Counted from the stretch's first letter, positions 28,678-38,769 are shown. The stretch: 64,000 nucleotides of DNA from DATFVA01 sp963832355 (GCA_963832355.1 CAWHTX010000015.1:1-64000); one strand, 5' to 3'. The notes: generated from the sequence alone by a model not told the origin. Numbers and translations are program-made.

Positions 28678-29526
28678 TTATTTAGAAAGATATTTTTCAA
28701 ACCAGGATTTACGGAGCTGGTCGACTTCTTTTCTGTGGGATTTTAAGAAGTGATCGCCGCCTTCAAAGATTACCAGCCTGTAATACTTTCCCTCCTCTGA
28801 AAATTTGCGGGCCAGTTCGATCGACTGATGCACCGGTACCATATCATCGTCTCCCCCATGCATCAGCAGGTAGGGAATATCGGGAAGTTTATCGGTGAAT
28901 GTTATTGCTGATCTTTTCTTAAGTTCTGCGTCAAATTTTCCATTGCTGATATTTTTCCTGTAATATTCTTTCGCCTTCTCACCCGAATCGGCAAGCTCTT
29001 TAAGGTTGCTGATCGCTCCGCTAAGCACAGCACATTTGAAATCGTATTTTTCTTTAAGCAGAATAAACGTCATCATCCCTCCCCTGCTCCATCCTTCTAC
29101 TGCGGCATTGGCAGTATCAATAAACTTCAATTCCTCGGCAACGGGAAAAAGATTTTTTATATCATTTACTTCATCCCCTCCAAGTCCGTCTTTTCCTTCC
29201 CCGCCGTCATTTCCCCGGTACTGCGAGGCAAGTACCGCATAACCCCAGCCCGCAAGCTGACCGAACATTCCCCTTGCTGTAAACCTGTCAATGGCACCTT
29301 TATCGTGGTAGCCGCCCCGGTTCCAGATTACCAGCGGTATTTTCTTTCCTTTCGGTCTTTCCGAAGGATAGGCAAGATAGCCTTTCACTTTTAGTCCGTC
29401 AGACATATAGGTAATCTTTTCAACAACCGAGTTATCAATTATTTCTTTTCCCCATCCGCTGACCGCCATTTTGATCTGGGTCTCGTTTAATTTTATTTCT
29501 TCTCTATGAATTATATTTGAGCTCAT
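28678..29526 (-). CDS. Alpha/beta hydrolase, prolyl-oligopeptidase (S9) / dienelactone hydrolase-like
   Basis: 282 residues with no signal peptide. The nucleophile elbow GWSRGG gives Ser147, the acid is probably Asp228 in MHGGDDDMVP, and the base is His259 in FEGGDHFLKS. The N-terminal KGYLAYPSERPKGKKIPLVIWNRGG and the central SQYRGNDGGEG are usual in the S9C-like peptidase/esterase group, but the beta-propeller of true prolyl oligopeptidases is absent. It is thus a stand-alone catalytic domain, either an acylaminoacyl-type peptidase or an esterase. It is divergent from the DUF192 gene. Confidence 0.85.
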   Translation of the reverse strand: MSSNIIHREEIKLNETQIKMAVSGWGKEIIDNSVVEKITYMSDGLKVKGYLAYPSERPKGKKIPLVIWNRGGYHDKGAIDRFTARGMFGQLAGWGYAVLASQYRGNDGGEGKDGLGGDEVNDIKNLFPVAEELKFIDTANAAVEGWSRGGMMTFILLKEKYDFKCAVLSGAISNLKELADSGEKAKEYYRKNISNGKFDAELKKRSAITFTDKLPDIPYLLMHGGDDDMVPVHQSIELARKFSEEGKYYRLVIFEGGDHFLKSHRKEVDQLRKSWFEKYLSK

Positions 29527-29605
29527 AGTAATTTATTATTGTCATTTTTATTTTTATACAACTTAATAATTCTTTGATCGTTCTCATAAAAGCTGGATCA
29601 ACCTG

Positions 29606-30145
29606 ATGACCAAAAATAAAAAACCTGAACCAAAACCGGTTAAAAGAAATATACCTGCAATCTATAGAATTGCCGCACTTGTAATAATTGCCGTGGTGGC
29701 AGTATATTTTATTTTCGTTTATACAGGAAATGAAGGGACAAACCCCGACGAGGAGTATATGTTTAAGAAAAATGGTGAACTGGTGATTTCTACAAATTCC
29801 GGATCGCAGGTTAAAATAGATATACAGATTGCTAAAACTGAATTCGACAGGCAGCTTGGGTTGATGTACAGGAAGAGTATGGAAGAAAACCAGGGAATGC
29901 TTTTTATTTTTCCCGATGTTCAGGTCAGGAGTTTCTGGATGAGAAATACTGAGATCCCGCTGGATATGATCTTTATTGGTCCCTCGAAAACTATTCTTAA
30001 CATTGCGAAAAATACCACTCCCTACGCCGATATTTCATATACATCAAAAGGACCGGCGAAATACGTGCTTGAGGTTAAGGGCGGATTTGCCGACAGGCAT
30101 AATATTTCAAGCGGTGATGTAGTAGCCTGGACTGAAACTCATTGA
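29606..30145 (+). CDS. DUF192-family membrane-anchored protein
   Basis: 179 residues. After a basic start there is one transmembrane helix (IYRIAALVIIAVVAVYFIFVY). The DUF192 domain fills about residues 55-175, with the typical QLGLMYRKSMEENQGMLFIF, FWMRNTEIPLDMIFI and YVLEVKGGFADRHNISSGD. The domain is a small beta-barrel of unknown function, probably facing the periplasm. Its last seven bases overlap the end of the converging gmhA gene. Confidence 0.9.
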   Translation: MTKNKKPEPKPVKRNIPAIYRIAALVIIAVVAVYFIFVYTGNEGTNPDEEYMFKKNGELVISTNSGSQVKIDIQIAKTEFDRQLGLMYRKSMEENQGMLFIFPDVQVRSFWMRNTEIPLDMIFIGPSKTILNIAKNTTPYADISYTSKGPAKYVLEVKGGFADRHNISSGDVVAWTETH

Positions 30146-30729
30146 TCCTTACCGAATAATTCTCTTTCAACCAGTTCGCAGATTATATGCGCCGCCGTTA
30201 TATGACCTTCCTGTATTCTCTGTGTATTTGAAGAAGGAATGATCACCGAAATATCAGCTTCAGTTTTTAACTTACCGCCGCTCCCGCCAAGGAATGAAAC
30301 AGTCTTCATACCTTTTTGCTTTGCTGTGTGCACAGCTTTTATAACATTGCCTGAGTTGCCGCTGGTTGAGATGGCCAGTAGAACATCTCCTTTATTCCCC
30401 AGTCCTTCAACAGAGCGGGCAAATACATTCTCAAAACCTATATCATTTCCGCCGGCAGTAAGGTTTGAAGAGTCTGTGGTAAGTGCTATAGCAGGAAGTG
30501 CCGGCCTTTGAATATCGTGACTAAGTCTTATTACGAACTCTGTGGCGATATGCTGGCAGTCGGCTGCGCTCCCTCCGTTACCGCACAATAACAGTTTGTT
30601 CCCTGCCTTGAATGAATCAGCAAGCATATCGGCGATTTTCAAAATGTCATTAAGACATTTTTCTTCCATTGCTTTTTTTGTATCGGAACTCTCCTTAAGT
30701 GAGTCGATTATAAATTTCTTTTTATCCAA
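30139..30729 (-). CDS. gmhA: Phosphoheptose isomerase (sedoheptulose-7-phosphate isomerase)
   Basis: A 196-residue SIS-domain protein. The phosphate-binding LLCGNGGSAADCQHIATEF contains the His/Glu pair (H-x3-E) that binds zinc in GmhA. AISTSGNSGNVIKAV is the second SIS loop, and QRIQEGHITAAHIICE carries the Gln and His ligands. It converts sedoheptulose 7-phosphate to D-glycero-D-manno-heptose 7-phosphate for the LPS core, in the cytoplasm. It lies 27 bases after the GGGP synthase gene in the same direction and probably shares its transcript. Confidence 0.92.
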   Translation of the reverse strand: MDKKKFIIDSLKESSDTKKAMEEKCLNDILKIADMLADSFKAGNKLLLCGNGGSAADCQHIATEFVIRLSHDIQRPALPAIALTTDSSNLTAGGNDIGFENVFARSVEGLGNKGDVLLAISTSGNSGNVIKAVHTAKQKGMKTVSFLGGSGGKLKTEADISVIIPSSNTQRIQEGHITAAHIICELVERELFGKDQ

Positions 30730-30756
30730 TGCTTTCTTTCTGAAATTAAATAATGG

Positions 30757-31515
30757 TTATACACTGACCGGAAGATTTATATGAACAGCGTCCGCAAATT
30801 CCTTTATAAGGTCCCAGTTGTTCTCCGATTCGAAGAAATTCCCTGTAACAATTATCTTTGCTCCGCTTTTTACTTTTCCTCTCGCTGCTGCGGGTGTACG
30901 GATTCCACCTCCTGCTATCACAGGTATACTGCATTTCTCCGAAACGGCTTTGATCATTTCATCGGGAACCGCATTTTCAGCGCCGGATCCTGCCTCAAGA
31001 TAGACAAGCTTCATTCCAAGGTATTCTGCAGCCAGTGCAGTTGCGGCAGCTATGTCGGGTTTGTTTCTGGGCAGAGGCAGACTTCCGCTCATATACTGAG
31101 CTGTGGTAGAAGCACCCGACTCAATCAGCATATATCCTGTGGCAATAGGTTCGATACCCGTTTTTTTTACAAGCGGAGCGGCGAGTACATGCTTACCAAT
31201 AAGGTGTTCAGGATTTCTTCCGCTGATCACTGAAAGAAATAGTATTGCATCCGCCGGTTGGTAAACCTGGTTGACATCCCCCGGGAATATAATTGCAGGA
31301 AGTGAAGTATTCTCTTTAACTATTCTTATACATTTTTCAATATCTCCGTTTAACAGGAGACTTCCACCGACAAGAAATCCATCAGCACCCGAGCTGCTGC
31401 AGTGCTTAACAAACCTGGAAAGCTTATCCTCATCAAAATGATCGGGATCAATCAGGATCAGGTATGCGGCACCTTTCTGCTTAATAGTATTTAACAGATG
31501 ATCGTAAGTTTTCAT
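30757..31515 (-). CDS. Geranylgeranylglyceryl-phosphate synthase family protein (GGGPS/PcrB)
   Basis: A 252-residue TIM barrel. The family motifs are visible: YLILIDPDHFD near the start, ADGFLVGGSLL, LAAEYLGMKLVYLEAGSGA with the Glu that binds the glycerol-1-phosphate end, and the phosphate-binding IPVIAGGGIRTP plus GAKIIVTGNFFE. The length and sequence fit the bacterial group II enzymes of Bacteroidota. It would join a polyprenyl diphosphate to sn-glycerol 1-phosphate by an ether bond, as in archaeal lipid synthesis. It sits between tex and gmhA on the same strand. The preferred prenyl chain length cannot be read from the sequence. Confidence 0.9.
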   Translation of the reverse strand: MKTYDHLLNTIKQKGAAYLILIDPDHFDEDKLSRFVKHCSSSGADGFLVGGSLLLNGDIEKCIRIVKENTSLPAIIFPGDVNQVYQPADAILFLSVISGRNPEHLIGKHVLAAPLVKKTGIEPIATGYMLIESGASTTAQYMSGSLPLPRNKPDIAAATALAAEYLGMKLVYLEAGSGAENAVPDEMIKAVSEKCSIPVIAGGGIRTPAAARGKVKSGAKIIVTGNFFESENNWDLIKEFADAVHINLPVSV

Positions 31516-31589
31516 TTAGAATATGCTGAAATGCGTGTTTGAATATATGAATTTTGCCCAAGAGAATAAAGATTGTGCTGAAACAGATC

Positions 31590-33777
31590 TTAATCCTTCA
31601 TACTCAGTGAGATGCGGCCTCTTTCGGCATCCACAGCAATTACTTTCACATTTATTATATCTCCCACACTTAATTCTTCGAGAGGATTTTTTACATATTT
31701 GTTTGCAATTTCGGATATATGCAGAAGCGCATCCTGCTTAACTCCGATATCAACAAAGCTCCAAAGTCAACAATGTTTCTTACGGTTCCCTTCAGTCTCA
31801 TTCCCGTCTGCAGGTCTTCCATCTTTAATACGTCACTCCTCAGTATCGGCTTCGGCATTTCTTCACGCGGATCGCGCCCCGGCTTTTTAAGGTTTTCAAT
31901 GATATCTTTGAGCGTGGGTTCACCTATACCGATTTCTTCAGCCAGCTTCTTCATTCCTTTCTGCTTTCACAAAAAGATCAATAAGCGAGCCTGATTCAAT
32001 AACCTTGCTTAGCGGGATATTGAACATTTTCAACAGCTTTTCGGCCGCCTGGTAAGATTCAGGGTGAATAAATGTATTATCAAAAGGATTAGCGCTGCCG
32101 GGTATCTTCAGAAATCCGGCCGACTGTTCAAATATCTTGTCGCCCAGACCTGTAACTTCTTTAAGTTCCGTCCTGCTGGAAAACCTTCCTTTCTTATCGC
32201 GATATTTTACAATGTTATCGGCAATTCTTTTATTCAAACCCGACACATAATTAAGCAGCGAGCCAGAAGCAGTATTCAGATCAACTCCCACATAGTTAAC
32301 GCAGCTTTCAACTACATTATCCAGTTTATGCGAAAGCAGCTTCTGATCGACATCATGCTGATATAAACCAACGCCGATAGATTTAGGATCGATTTTTACA
32401 AGTTCTGAAAGGGGATCGAGTATTCGTCTCGCGATAGATATATTTCCGCGCTGACTTGCTTCAAGGTCGGGGAATTCTTTTTTCGCCGTTTCAGAAGCTG
32501 AATAAACCGATGCCCCGGCTTCATTAACTATTATATAATGACAGTTTAAATTCTTTTCTTTGATCAGTCCCGCAACCAGGAACTCTGTCTCTCTGCTCGC
32601 CGTACCGTTTCCGATAGCTATCACTTCGACTTTATATTTTTCAACAAGCGCTGTAAGTATTTTTTTTGCTTCCTCAGTTTTATTCTGCGGGGGATGAGGG
32701 ATAGATGGTTGTTCCTTCAAGGTACCTGCCTGTCTCATCAATTACAGCAGCCTTGGAGCCGGAATAGAATCCGGGGTCAATTCCCATTATCATTTTACCT
32801 GCCAGCGGCGGCTGGAGAAGCAGCTGTCTCAGGTTAGCAGCAAATATTTCAATTGCATGAAGATCCGCATTTTCGGTAAGCTGGTTCCTTATTTCTCTTT
32901 CGATTGAAGGATAGATTAACCTGATAAAGGAATCTTTGGTAACCTCATCCAGCACTTCAATGAAAACCGATTCCTTGTATTCGAAATAATTATTCTTTAT
33001 GATCCTGATAACTTCATCATGCTCAAAGCTCAGAGTAACCTTCAGTGTTTTTTCCTTCTCACCCCTGTTGAGAGCAAGTACCTGGTAAGGTTTGATTTTC
33101 TTTATATCAATACTGAATTCATAATAGATCTGGTAAATTTCTTTTCTGTCTCTTTCTTTAAGCTTTTCGTTGGTTTTTTCCTCAGCCTTTCCTTTTGCCT
33201 TCTCAGATTTAACCAGCGAATTTGCAAGCAGGTATTCTCTTACTTCTTTACGCACTTCCGCGGTATCGCTTATCATTTCGGCAATTATATCTTTCGCGCC
33301 CTGCAGTGCTTCTTCGGTATTGTTAACGCCAAGCTCGGCATTAACAAATTCGTTTAACTTATCCCCGAAATTTCCTTTGAACTGCGGGTTCTGCAGAATA
33401 AATAATGCAAGAGGCTCAAGTCCCTTCGCCTTCGCAACTGTTCCCCTGGTTTTTCTTTTTGGTTTATAAGGGAGGTAAATATCCTCTAATTCCTGAAGTT
33501 TTACGGCGGCATTCAGTTTCTGTCTCAGCTCATCCGTTAGTTTTCCCTGCTCTTCAATGCTCTTGAGGATCGCTTCTCTTCTTTCTTCAAGGAGAGTAAG
33601 GTAATTCAGCCTGTCTTCAACCTGGCGAAGCACCTCTTCATCGAGACCTCCTGTATGTTCCTTTCTGTACCTTGCAATAAAGGGTATTGTAGCTCCTTCG
33701 CTGAATAGTTTAATTACAGCTTCAACCTGGGGCACTTTTACGTTGAGTTCACTAGCGATTACTGAAGGTATATTCAT
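31590..33777 (-). pseudogene. tex: Tex-family transcription accessory / RNA-binding protein, three frameshifts
   Basis: ATG 33777 (MNIPSVIASELNVKVPQVEA) begins a normal Tex protein of about 725 residues. The parts are the N-terminal helical region (IPFIARYRKEHTGGLDEEVL), a YqgF/RNaseH-like domain (MGIDPGFYSGSKAAVID, then VEVIAIGNGTASRETE), the helix-hairpin-helix (ASGSLLNYVSGLNKRIADNI) and the C-terminal S1 domain (GTVRNIVDFGA, then VDIGVKQDALLHISEI). The frame breaks near 32704 (extra c in ccc), near 31955 (extra a/t) and near 31757 (one t missing from a run); correcting each restores the full protein to stop 31590. A gene this conserved with three homopolymer indels points to sequence error rather than decay. 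Confidence 0.85.
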
Positions 33778-34302
33778 TTTGTCCTGTAAATTTATTAAGT
33801 TGGCAAAGATAAGGATGGCTGATATTTTAACCAAAATTCAGAGATAATTCCATCCAAAATAGGATTACCACAGTAATTATATAGCCTCCACAAACGTCTC
33901 ACAAACGTTCCAGATACGTTCCACCAACGTTCCAGATACGCTTCACCTACGCTCTACATACGCTCCAACACCACTCCAACACCGCTCCATCACCGCTCTA
34001 ACACCGCTCTAACACCGCTGCAATTACTATTCATACCAGGGTAATCAGGGAATTCCACCTGATCACAGAAAAACACCTTGATTTCAGCATTTCTCAGATC
34101 GTTCAGGTATCTGTCAGGCATCTGTATCCCATTTCACTGTATATCTTTACATAATTGTAATTTTTTGAATAATAAATTAAGTTATCCTTTAGGATTATCG
34201 ATTTTTTAACTAAAAACAACCAGAATAAGGTTTTCGGCTGACGGCCGGTTAACCGTGATGGTGTCATATTCTCAGGAATAATTCTGAAAGAGGAATTCTC
34301 AG
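33778..34302. other. Intergenic region between divergent tex and aceE, with an 11-bp repeat array
   Basis: 525 bases with no gene. The left third holds the tex promoter side. The middle is a degenerate 11-bp array (33889-34020). The right part (about 34140-34302) is AT-rich and should contain the aceE operon promoter, but no clear TAnnTTTG box at good spacing is certain. agaggaattc just before ATG 34303 is the ribosome site. Confidence 0.6.
33889..34020. repeat. Degenerate 11-bp tandem array, 12 units
   Basis: Twelve consecutive 11-mers in strict register. The first is cacaaacgtct, the second cacaaacgttc, the middle ones cagatacgttc, caccaacgttc, cacctacgctc and tacatacgctc, and the last taacaccgctc and taacaccgctg. 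The sequence drifts gradually along the array while the period stays exactly 11, close to one DNA helical turn. There are no spacers, so it is not a CRISPR array. It lies between divergent promoters. Confidence 0.9.
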
Positions 34303-36981
34303 ATGGCTAAAGAAAAAACAAAAAAAGAAGAGTTAAATGAAATAGAAAACCGGGAATGGCTTTATTCACTGGATTATGTTTTTGAACATGGAGGACCGGA
34401 AAGAGTAAAAGAACTTCTTCATCAGCTTCAGATCAGAGCGCATAAAGCGGGTGTGGATATACCCTTCTCGGCCAACACACCCTATATAAATACGATTCCG
34501 CGTGAACAGCAGCCCCCGTTTCCCGGCAACCGTGAAATTGAACGAAGGATTAAGAGCCTTATCCGATGGAATGCAATGGCTATGGTGGTGAAAGCTAATA
34601 AGCTGGAGAGCGGAATAGGCGGCCATATATCAACCTATGCATCTGCTGCTACCTTATATGAAATAGGATTTAATCATTTTTTCCGCGGGAAAGAGGAAAA
34701 TTATGAGGGCGACCAGGTGTTTTTCCAGGGACATGCCTCCCCCGGCATCTATGCACGTGCTTTCCTTGAAGGCCGGCTGACTTTAGAACAACTTGAAAAT
34801 TTCAGGAGAGAATTAAAACCTTCCGGAGGGTTATCATCTTATCCTCACCCCTGGCTTATGCCCGATTTCTGGGAATTTCCAACGGTTTCGATGGGACTTG
34901 GCCCCATTATGGCAATCTACCAGGCACGCTTTAACCGCTACCTTGAAGACCGCGGCCTGATAGAGAGGAAAAGAGAAGGACACGTATGGGCATTCCTTGG
35001 CGATGGTGAGACTGATGAGCCTGAAGCGCTCGGAGCAATTAGTCTTGCTGCCCGTGAGAAACTGGACAACCTGATTTTTGTGATCAACTGTAATTTGCAG
35101 CGACTCGATGGACCTGTAAGAGGAAATGGCAAGATCATCCAGGAACTTGAAGCTATCTTCCGCGGCGCAGGCTGGAATGTAATTAAAGTTGTCTGGGGAA
35201 GCGACTGGGATCCCCTGCTTGAAAAAGATTCCGAGGGTAAGCTGGTTAAGAGAATGGGTGAGGTTGTCGACGGACAGTATCAGAAATATTCTGTTGAATC
35301 GGGTGCATATATACGCGAACATTTCTTTGGTGCTGATGAGGACGTACTCGACATGGTTAAGAATTTATCTGATGAACAGCTGAAGAAAATGAAAAGAGGA
35401 GGTCACGATCCCGAAAAGGTTTATGCTGCATTTAAAGCTGCAGTAGAACATAAAGGCTCGCCTACTGTAATACTTGCAAAGACTATAAAAGGATACGGTC
35501 TCGGAGAAAGCGGTGAAGGCAAGAACATTACGCACCAGCAGAAAAAACTGAATGAAGAAGAAATGAAGGAATTCAGATCACGGTTCGGTATCCCGATCTC
35601 AGACGAGGAAATCCCAAGCGCACCGTTTTACAGACCTGATGAGGATAGTCCTGAGTTAAAATACCTGAAGGAAAGAAGAGAAGAACTGGGAGGATATCTG
35701 CCGCAGCGTAACACAAATATCCGTCCTATTAAAACACCACCCGAGGATATTTTTGAGGAGTTTTATAAAGGCACTGAAGGGCGCGAGGTTTCAACTACTA
35801 TGGTTTTCGTAAGAATTCTTGCGAAGCTTCTGAAGGATAAAGAGATAGGAAATCTTATCGTTCCTATCGTTCCTGATGAAGCAAGAACTTTCGGTATGGA
35901 AGCCCTGTTCAGACAGATCGGAATTTATTCTCACGCAGGACAGTTGTACGAACCGGTCGATAAGGAAAGTCTTCTCTATTATAAAGAAGCTCAGAACGGC
36001 CAGATACTCGAGGAAGGTATTACAGAGGCCGGTTCAATGTCATCATTTATAGCTGCGGGTACTGCATACGCAACCCACGGTATAAATATGATCCCATTCT
36101 TTATTTATTACTCGATGTTCGGATTCCAGCGTATGGGCGACCTGGTATGGGCTGCCGGCGATATGCAGTGTAAAGGATTTATGCTTGGAGGAACAGCAGG
36201 AAGAACTACTCTTAACGGAGAAGGACTTCAGCACCAGGACGGCAATAGTCACCTGCTTGCCTACACTATTCCAAATCTTATTACTTATGATCCTGCTTTC
36301 GCTTACGAAATCGCTGTTATTATCCGCGACGGAATAAAAAGAATGTACGAAGACCAGGAGAAAGTCTTTTACTACCTCACTGTTATGAATGAAAACTACC
36401 CGATGCCCCCTATGCCGAAAGGCGCTAAGGAAGGCATTGTTAAAGGGATGTATAAATTCAAAGCTTCCGGTAAAAAGCAGGCGAAGCTGAAAGCACAGTT
36501 ATTCGGAAGCGGAACAATAATGAATGAGGTGCTGAAAGCGGCCGAGATCCTTGAAGAAGATTTTAAGGTTGCTGCTGATGTATGGAGTGTAACAAGCTAT
36601 AAGGAACTGAGACGCGACGCTCTTGACGTGGAAAGATGGAATATGCTCCACCCCTCAGAGAAACCGAGAACTCCTTACATTACTCAGCAGCTTAAGAATG
36701 AGAAAGGCGTTTATGTAGCGGCCAGCGATTATGTGAAAGCACTGCCTGATTCGATCGCAAAATGGGTACCAGGTATACTTATGTCGCTTGGAACGGACGG
36801 GTTCGGCAGAAGCGAAGGAAGAGCTGAGCTGAGGGACTTCTTCGAGGTTGATGCTAAACATATCGTTGTAGCTACCCTCTATGCACTTGCAAAAGAAGAT
36901 AAGATCAAAATGCCGGCTGTTGAGAAAGCAATTAAGCAGCTCGATGTTGATCCGGGAAAACCTAATCCCGTAGATGCATAA
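34303..36981 (+). CDS. aceE: Pyruvate dehydrogenase E1 component, homodimeric type
   Basis: 892 residues, matching the 880-900 of homodimeric AceE. It shows the family text MVVKANKLESGIGGHISTYA, QGHASPGIYARAFLEGRL and GLSSYPHPWLMPDFWEFPTVS. The thiamine diphosphate motif runs from GDGETDEPEALG to INCNLQRLDG. The C-terminal transketolase-like part includes VPIVPDEARTFGMEALFRQ and the ERWNMLHP region. It decarboxylates pyruvate and passes the acetyl group to the lipoyl arms of AceF. It leads an operon with aceF, an M29 aminopeptidase and lpdA. The start is supported by agaggaa ahead of ATG. Confidence 0.97.
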   Translation: MAKEKTKKEELNEIENREWLYSLDYVFEHGGPERVKELLHQLQIRAHKAGVDIPFSANTPYINTIPREQQPPFPGNREIERRIKSLIRWNAMAMVVKANKLESGIGGHISTYASAATLYEIGFNHFFRGKEENYEGDQVFFQGHASPGIYARAFLEGRLTLEQLENFRRELKPSGGLSSYPHPWLMPDFWEFPTVSMGLGPIMAIYQARFNRYLEDRGLIERKREGHVWAFLGDGETDEPEALGAISLAAREKLDNLIFVINCNLQRLDGPVRGNGKIIQELEAIFRGAGWNVIKVVWGSDWDPLLEKDSEGKLVKRMGEVVDGQYQKYSVESGAYIREHFFGADEDVLDMVKNLSDEQLKKMKRGGHDPEKVYAAFKAAVEHKGSPTVILAKTIKGYGLGESGEGKNITHQQKKLNEEEMKEFRSRFGIPISDEEIPSAPFYRPDEDSPELKYLKERREELGGYLPQRNTNIRPIKTPPEDIFEEFYKGTEGREVSTTMVFVRILAKLLKDKEIGNLIVPIVPDEARTFGMEALFRQIGIYSHAGQLYEPVDKESLLYYKEAQNGQILEEGITEAGSMSSFIAAGTAYATHGINMIPFFIYYSMFGFQRMGDLVWAAGDMQCKGFMLGGTAGRTTLNGEGLQHQDGNSHLLAYTIPNLITYDPAFAYEIAVIIRDGIKRMYEDQEKVFYYLTVMNENYPMPPMPKGAKEGIVKGMYKFKASGKKQAKLKAQLFGSGTIMNEVLKAAEILEEDFKVAADVWSVTSYKELRRDALDVERWNMLHPSEKPRTPYITQQLKNEKGVYVAASDYVKALPDSIAKWVPGILMSLGTDGFGRSEGRAELRDFFEVDAKHIVVATLYALAKEDKIKMPAVEKAIKQLDVDPGKPNPVDA

Positions 36982-37030
36982 TTAAAATTTTCTAAATTCT
37001 GAATGAAATATCTTAATCAGGAAATTACAA

Positions 37031-38746
37031 ATGGCTAAAGAATTTAAATTACCCGAACTGGGCGAGAATATAGATTCGGCTGATATAATCAACGTGCTGA
37101 TAAAGCAGGGTGATGATATTGATATCGACCAGGGCGTGATAGAAATAGAAACTGATAAGGCTACAATTGAAGTCCCCTCCACACTTAAAGGAACTGTAAA
37201 AGAAGTTAATGTTAAGGAGGGAGATAAGGTTAAAGTGGGACAGGTTATCTTCAGCGTTGAGGATGGCAAACAGCCTGCAAAGGGTAAGAAAGAAAAGTCC
37301 GAACCGGAAAAAGCTGAAACAAAAGAAACGGCCAAAGAGGAAAAGAAAGAAAAACCGGCTGAGGAAGAGGACGTAAAGGCACGGGTTACCGGAAAACCAG
37401 GAAAGTCGGTAAAGACAAAGAAGACCGGGAATAAGATTGTCGATTTTAAGCTTCCTGAACTTGGTGAGAATATTGATTCCGCCGATATAATAAGCGTTCT
37501 TGTCAGCAAAGGCGATTCCATTGAACGCGACCAGGGAATAATGGAAATAGAAACCGATAAGGCAACTATTGAGGTGCCTTCGGATGTAAGTGGTAAAGTA
37601 ACAGAGGTTCTTGTAAAAGAAGGCGATAAAGCAAAGGTAGGACAGACGATAATTAAGGTTGAAACAAGCGGGGTACCTGAGGAGGAAGAAGGAAAAGAGG
37701 AAGAGGCTGAAGAGGAGACTTCTGAAGCTGTTGAGATCCAGGAGAAAGAAGAGGAAAGGAAAGAAGAAGAGCCTCAAAAAGTTACAGACGGTAAACGGGA
37801 GGAGTTCAGACCAGGTGAAATTGACGAACAGCCTCCAATTATGACCAATGCAGCTCCGGCGGCACCATCCGTCAGAAGGATTGCGCGTGAACTTGGCGTC
37901 GATATAAATAAGGTTAAAGGTTCGGGCCCTAATGGAAGAATTTCCATGGATGACGTCAAAGCGTTTGTAAAGAGTATAAACGAAGAGATTGAATCACGCG
38001 GGATCGGTGTCGGTGTGAAACAGGAAGAGCTTCCCGACTTTACAAAATACGGTGAGATCGAACGAAAACCGATGAGCAAGATCCGCTCAAAAACAGCAGA
38101 GCATCTAAGCTATGCGTGGGCCGTTACTCCTCACGTCACACAGTTTGATAAGGCAGATATAACTACTCTTGAGAAACTGAGAAAGCAGTTTAACCCTGAG
38201 GTTGAACAGGCCGGCGGAAAGTTAACCGTAACTTCAATTCTCGTAAAAGTAATTACTGCAGCGATAAAGCAGTTCCCTCAGTTCAATTCCAGCATCGATA
38301 TGGAGAACCAGGAAATAATTTATAAGAAATATTTTAATATCGGGATTGCCGTCGATACTGAGAACGGTCTGCTGGTTCCTGTTATTAAAAATACCGACCG
38401 TAAAAGCCTGAAAGAGATATCCTCAGAAATGAGTCAGCTTGCAGAGAAGGCAAGGAACAGAAAGATTTCCCTCGAAGAAATGCAGGGCGCCTCTATAACC
38501 ATAACCAACCTGGGCGGAATAGGAGGAACATCGTTTACGCCAATTGTAAACTCTCCTGAGGTGGCGATACTGGGAGTCTCGCGCGGTGAGATGGTACCCG
38601 TATACAAGGATAACAGGCTGGTGCCGCGGCTTATGCTTCCGTTGTCTTTATCATATGATCACAGGATCATCGATGGAGCCGATGCTGCAAGATTCTTAAG
38701 ATGGGTCTGTGAGGCTCTTGAACAACCGTTAAAAATGATGATCTAA
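37031..38746 (+). CDS. aceF: Dihydrolipoamide acetyltransferase, E2 of pyruvate dehydrogenase, two lipoyl domains
   Basis: 571 residues. Two lipoyl domains at about 3-77 and 136-212 carry the lipoylated lysines in EIETDKATIEV (Lys43 and Lys177). They are joined by Lys/Glu-rich flexible linkers. A peripheral E3-binding domain lies at about 278-315 (SVRRIARELGVDINKVKGSG). The catalytic CAT domain ends with SYDHRIIDGADAARFL, with the active His544 and Asp548. It transfers the acetyl group to CoA and forms the core of the complex. It lies 49 bases after aceE. The linkers are strongly acidic and basic by turns, as is common for E2. Confidence 0.96.
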   Translation: MAKEFKLPELGENIDSADIINVLIKQGDDIDIDQGVIEIETDKATIEVPSTLKGTVKEVNVKEGDKVKVGQVIFSVEDGKQPAKGKKEKSEPEKAETKETAKEEKKEKPAEEEDVKARVTGKPGKSVKTKKTGNKIVDFKLPELGENIDSADIISVLVSKGDSIERDQGIMEIETDKATIEVPSDVSGKVTEVLVKEGDKAKVGQTIIKVETSGVPEEEEGKEEEAEEETSEAVEIQEKEEERKEEEPQKVTDGKREEFRPGEIDEQPPIMTNAAPAAPSVRRIARELGVDINKVKGSGPNGRISMDDVKAFVKSINEEIESRGIGVGVKQEELPDFTKYGEIERKPMSKIRSKTAEHLSYAWAVTPHVTQFDKADITTLEKLRKQFNPEVEQAGGKLTVTSILVKVITAAIKQFPQFNSSIDMENQEIIYKKYFNIGIAVDTENGLLVPVIKNTDRKSLKEISSEMSQLAEKARNRKISLEEMQGASITITNLGGIGGTSFTPIVNSPEVAILGVSRGEMVPVYKDNRLVPRLMLPLSLSYDHRIIDGADAARFLRWVCEALEQPLKMMI

Positions 38747-38769
38747 ATTTAAAGGATACTAAAAATAAT

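Noticed and set aside
33889..34020. CRISPR array
   Set aside because: The 11-bp units are contiguous, with no spacers, and no cas genes are present.
37049..37777. Minus-strand frame of 242 residues inside aceF
   Set aside because: It is a shadow of the Lys/Glu-rich E2 linkers and has no domain.
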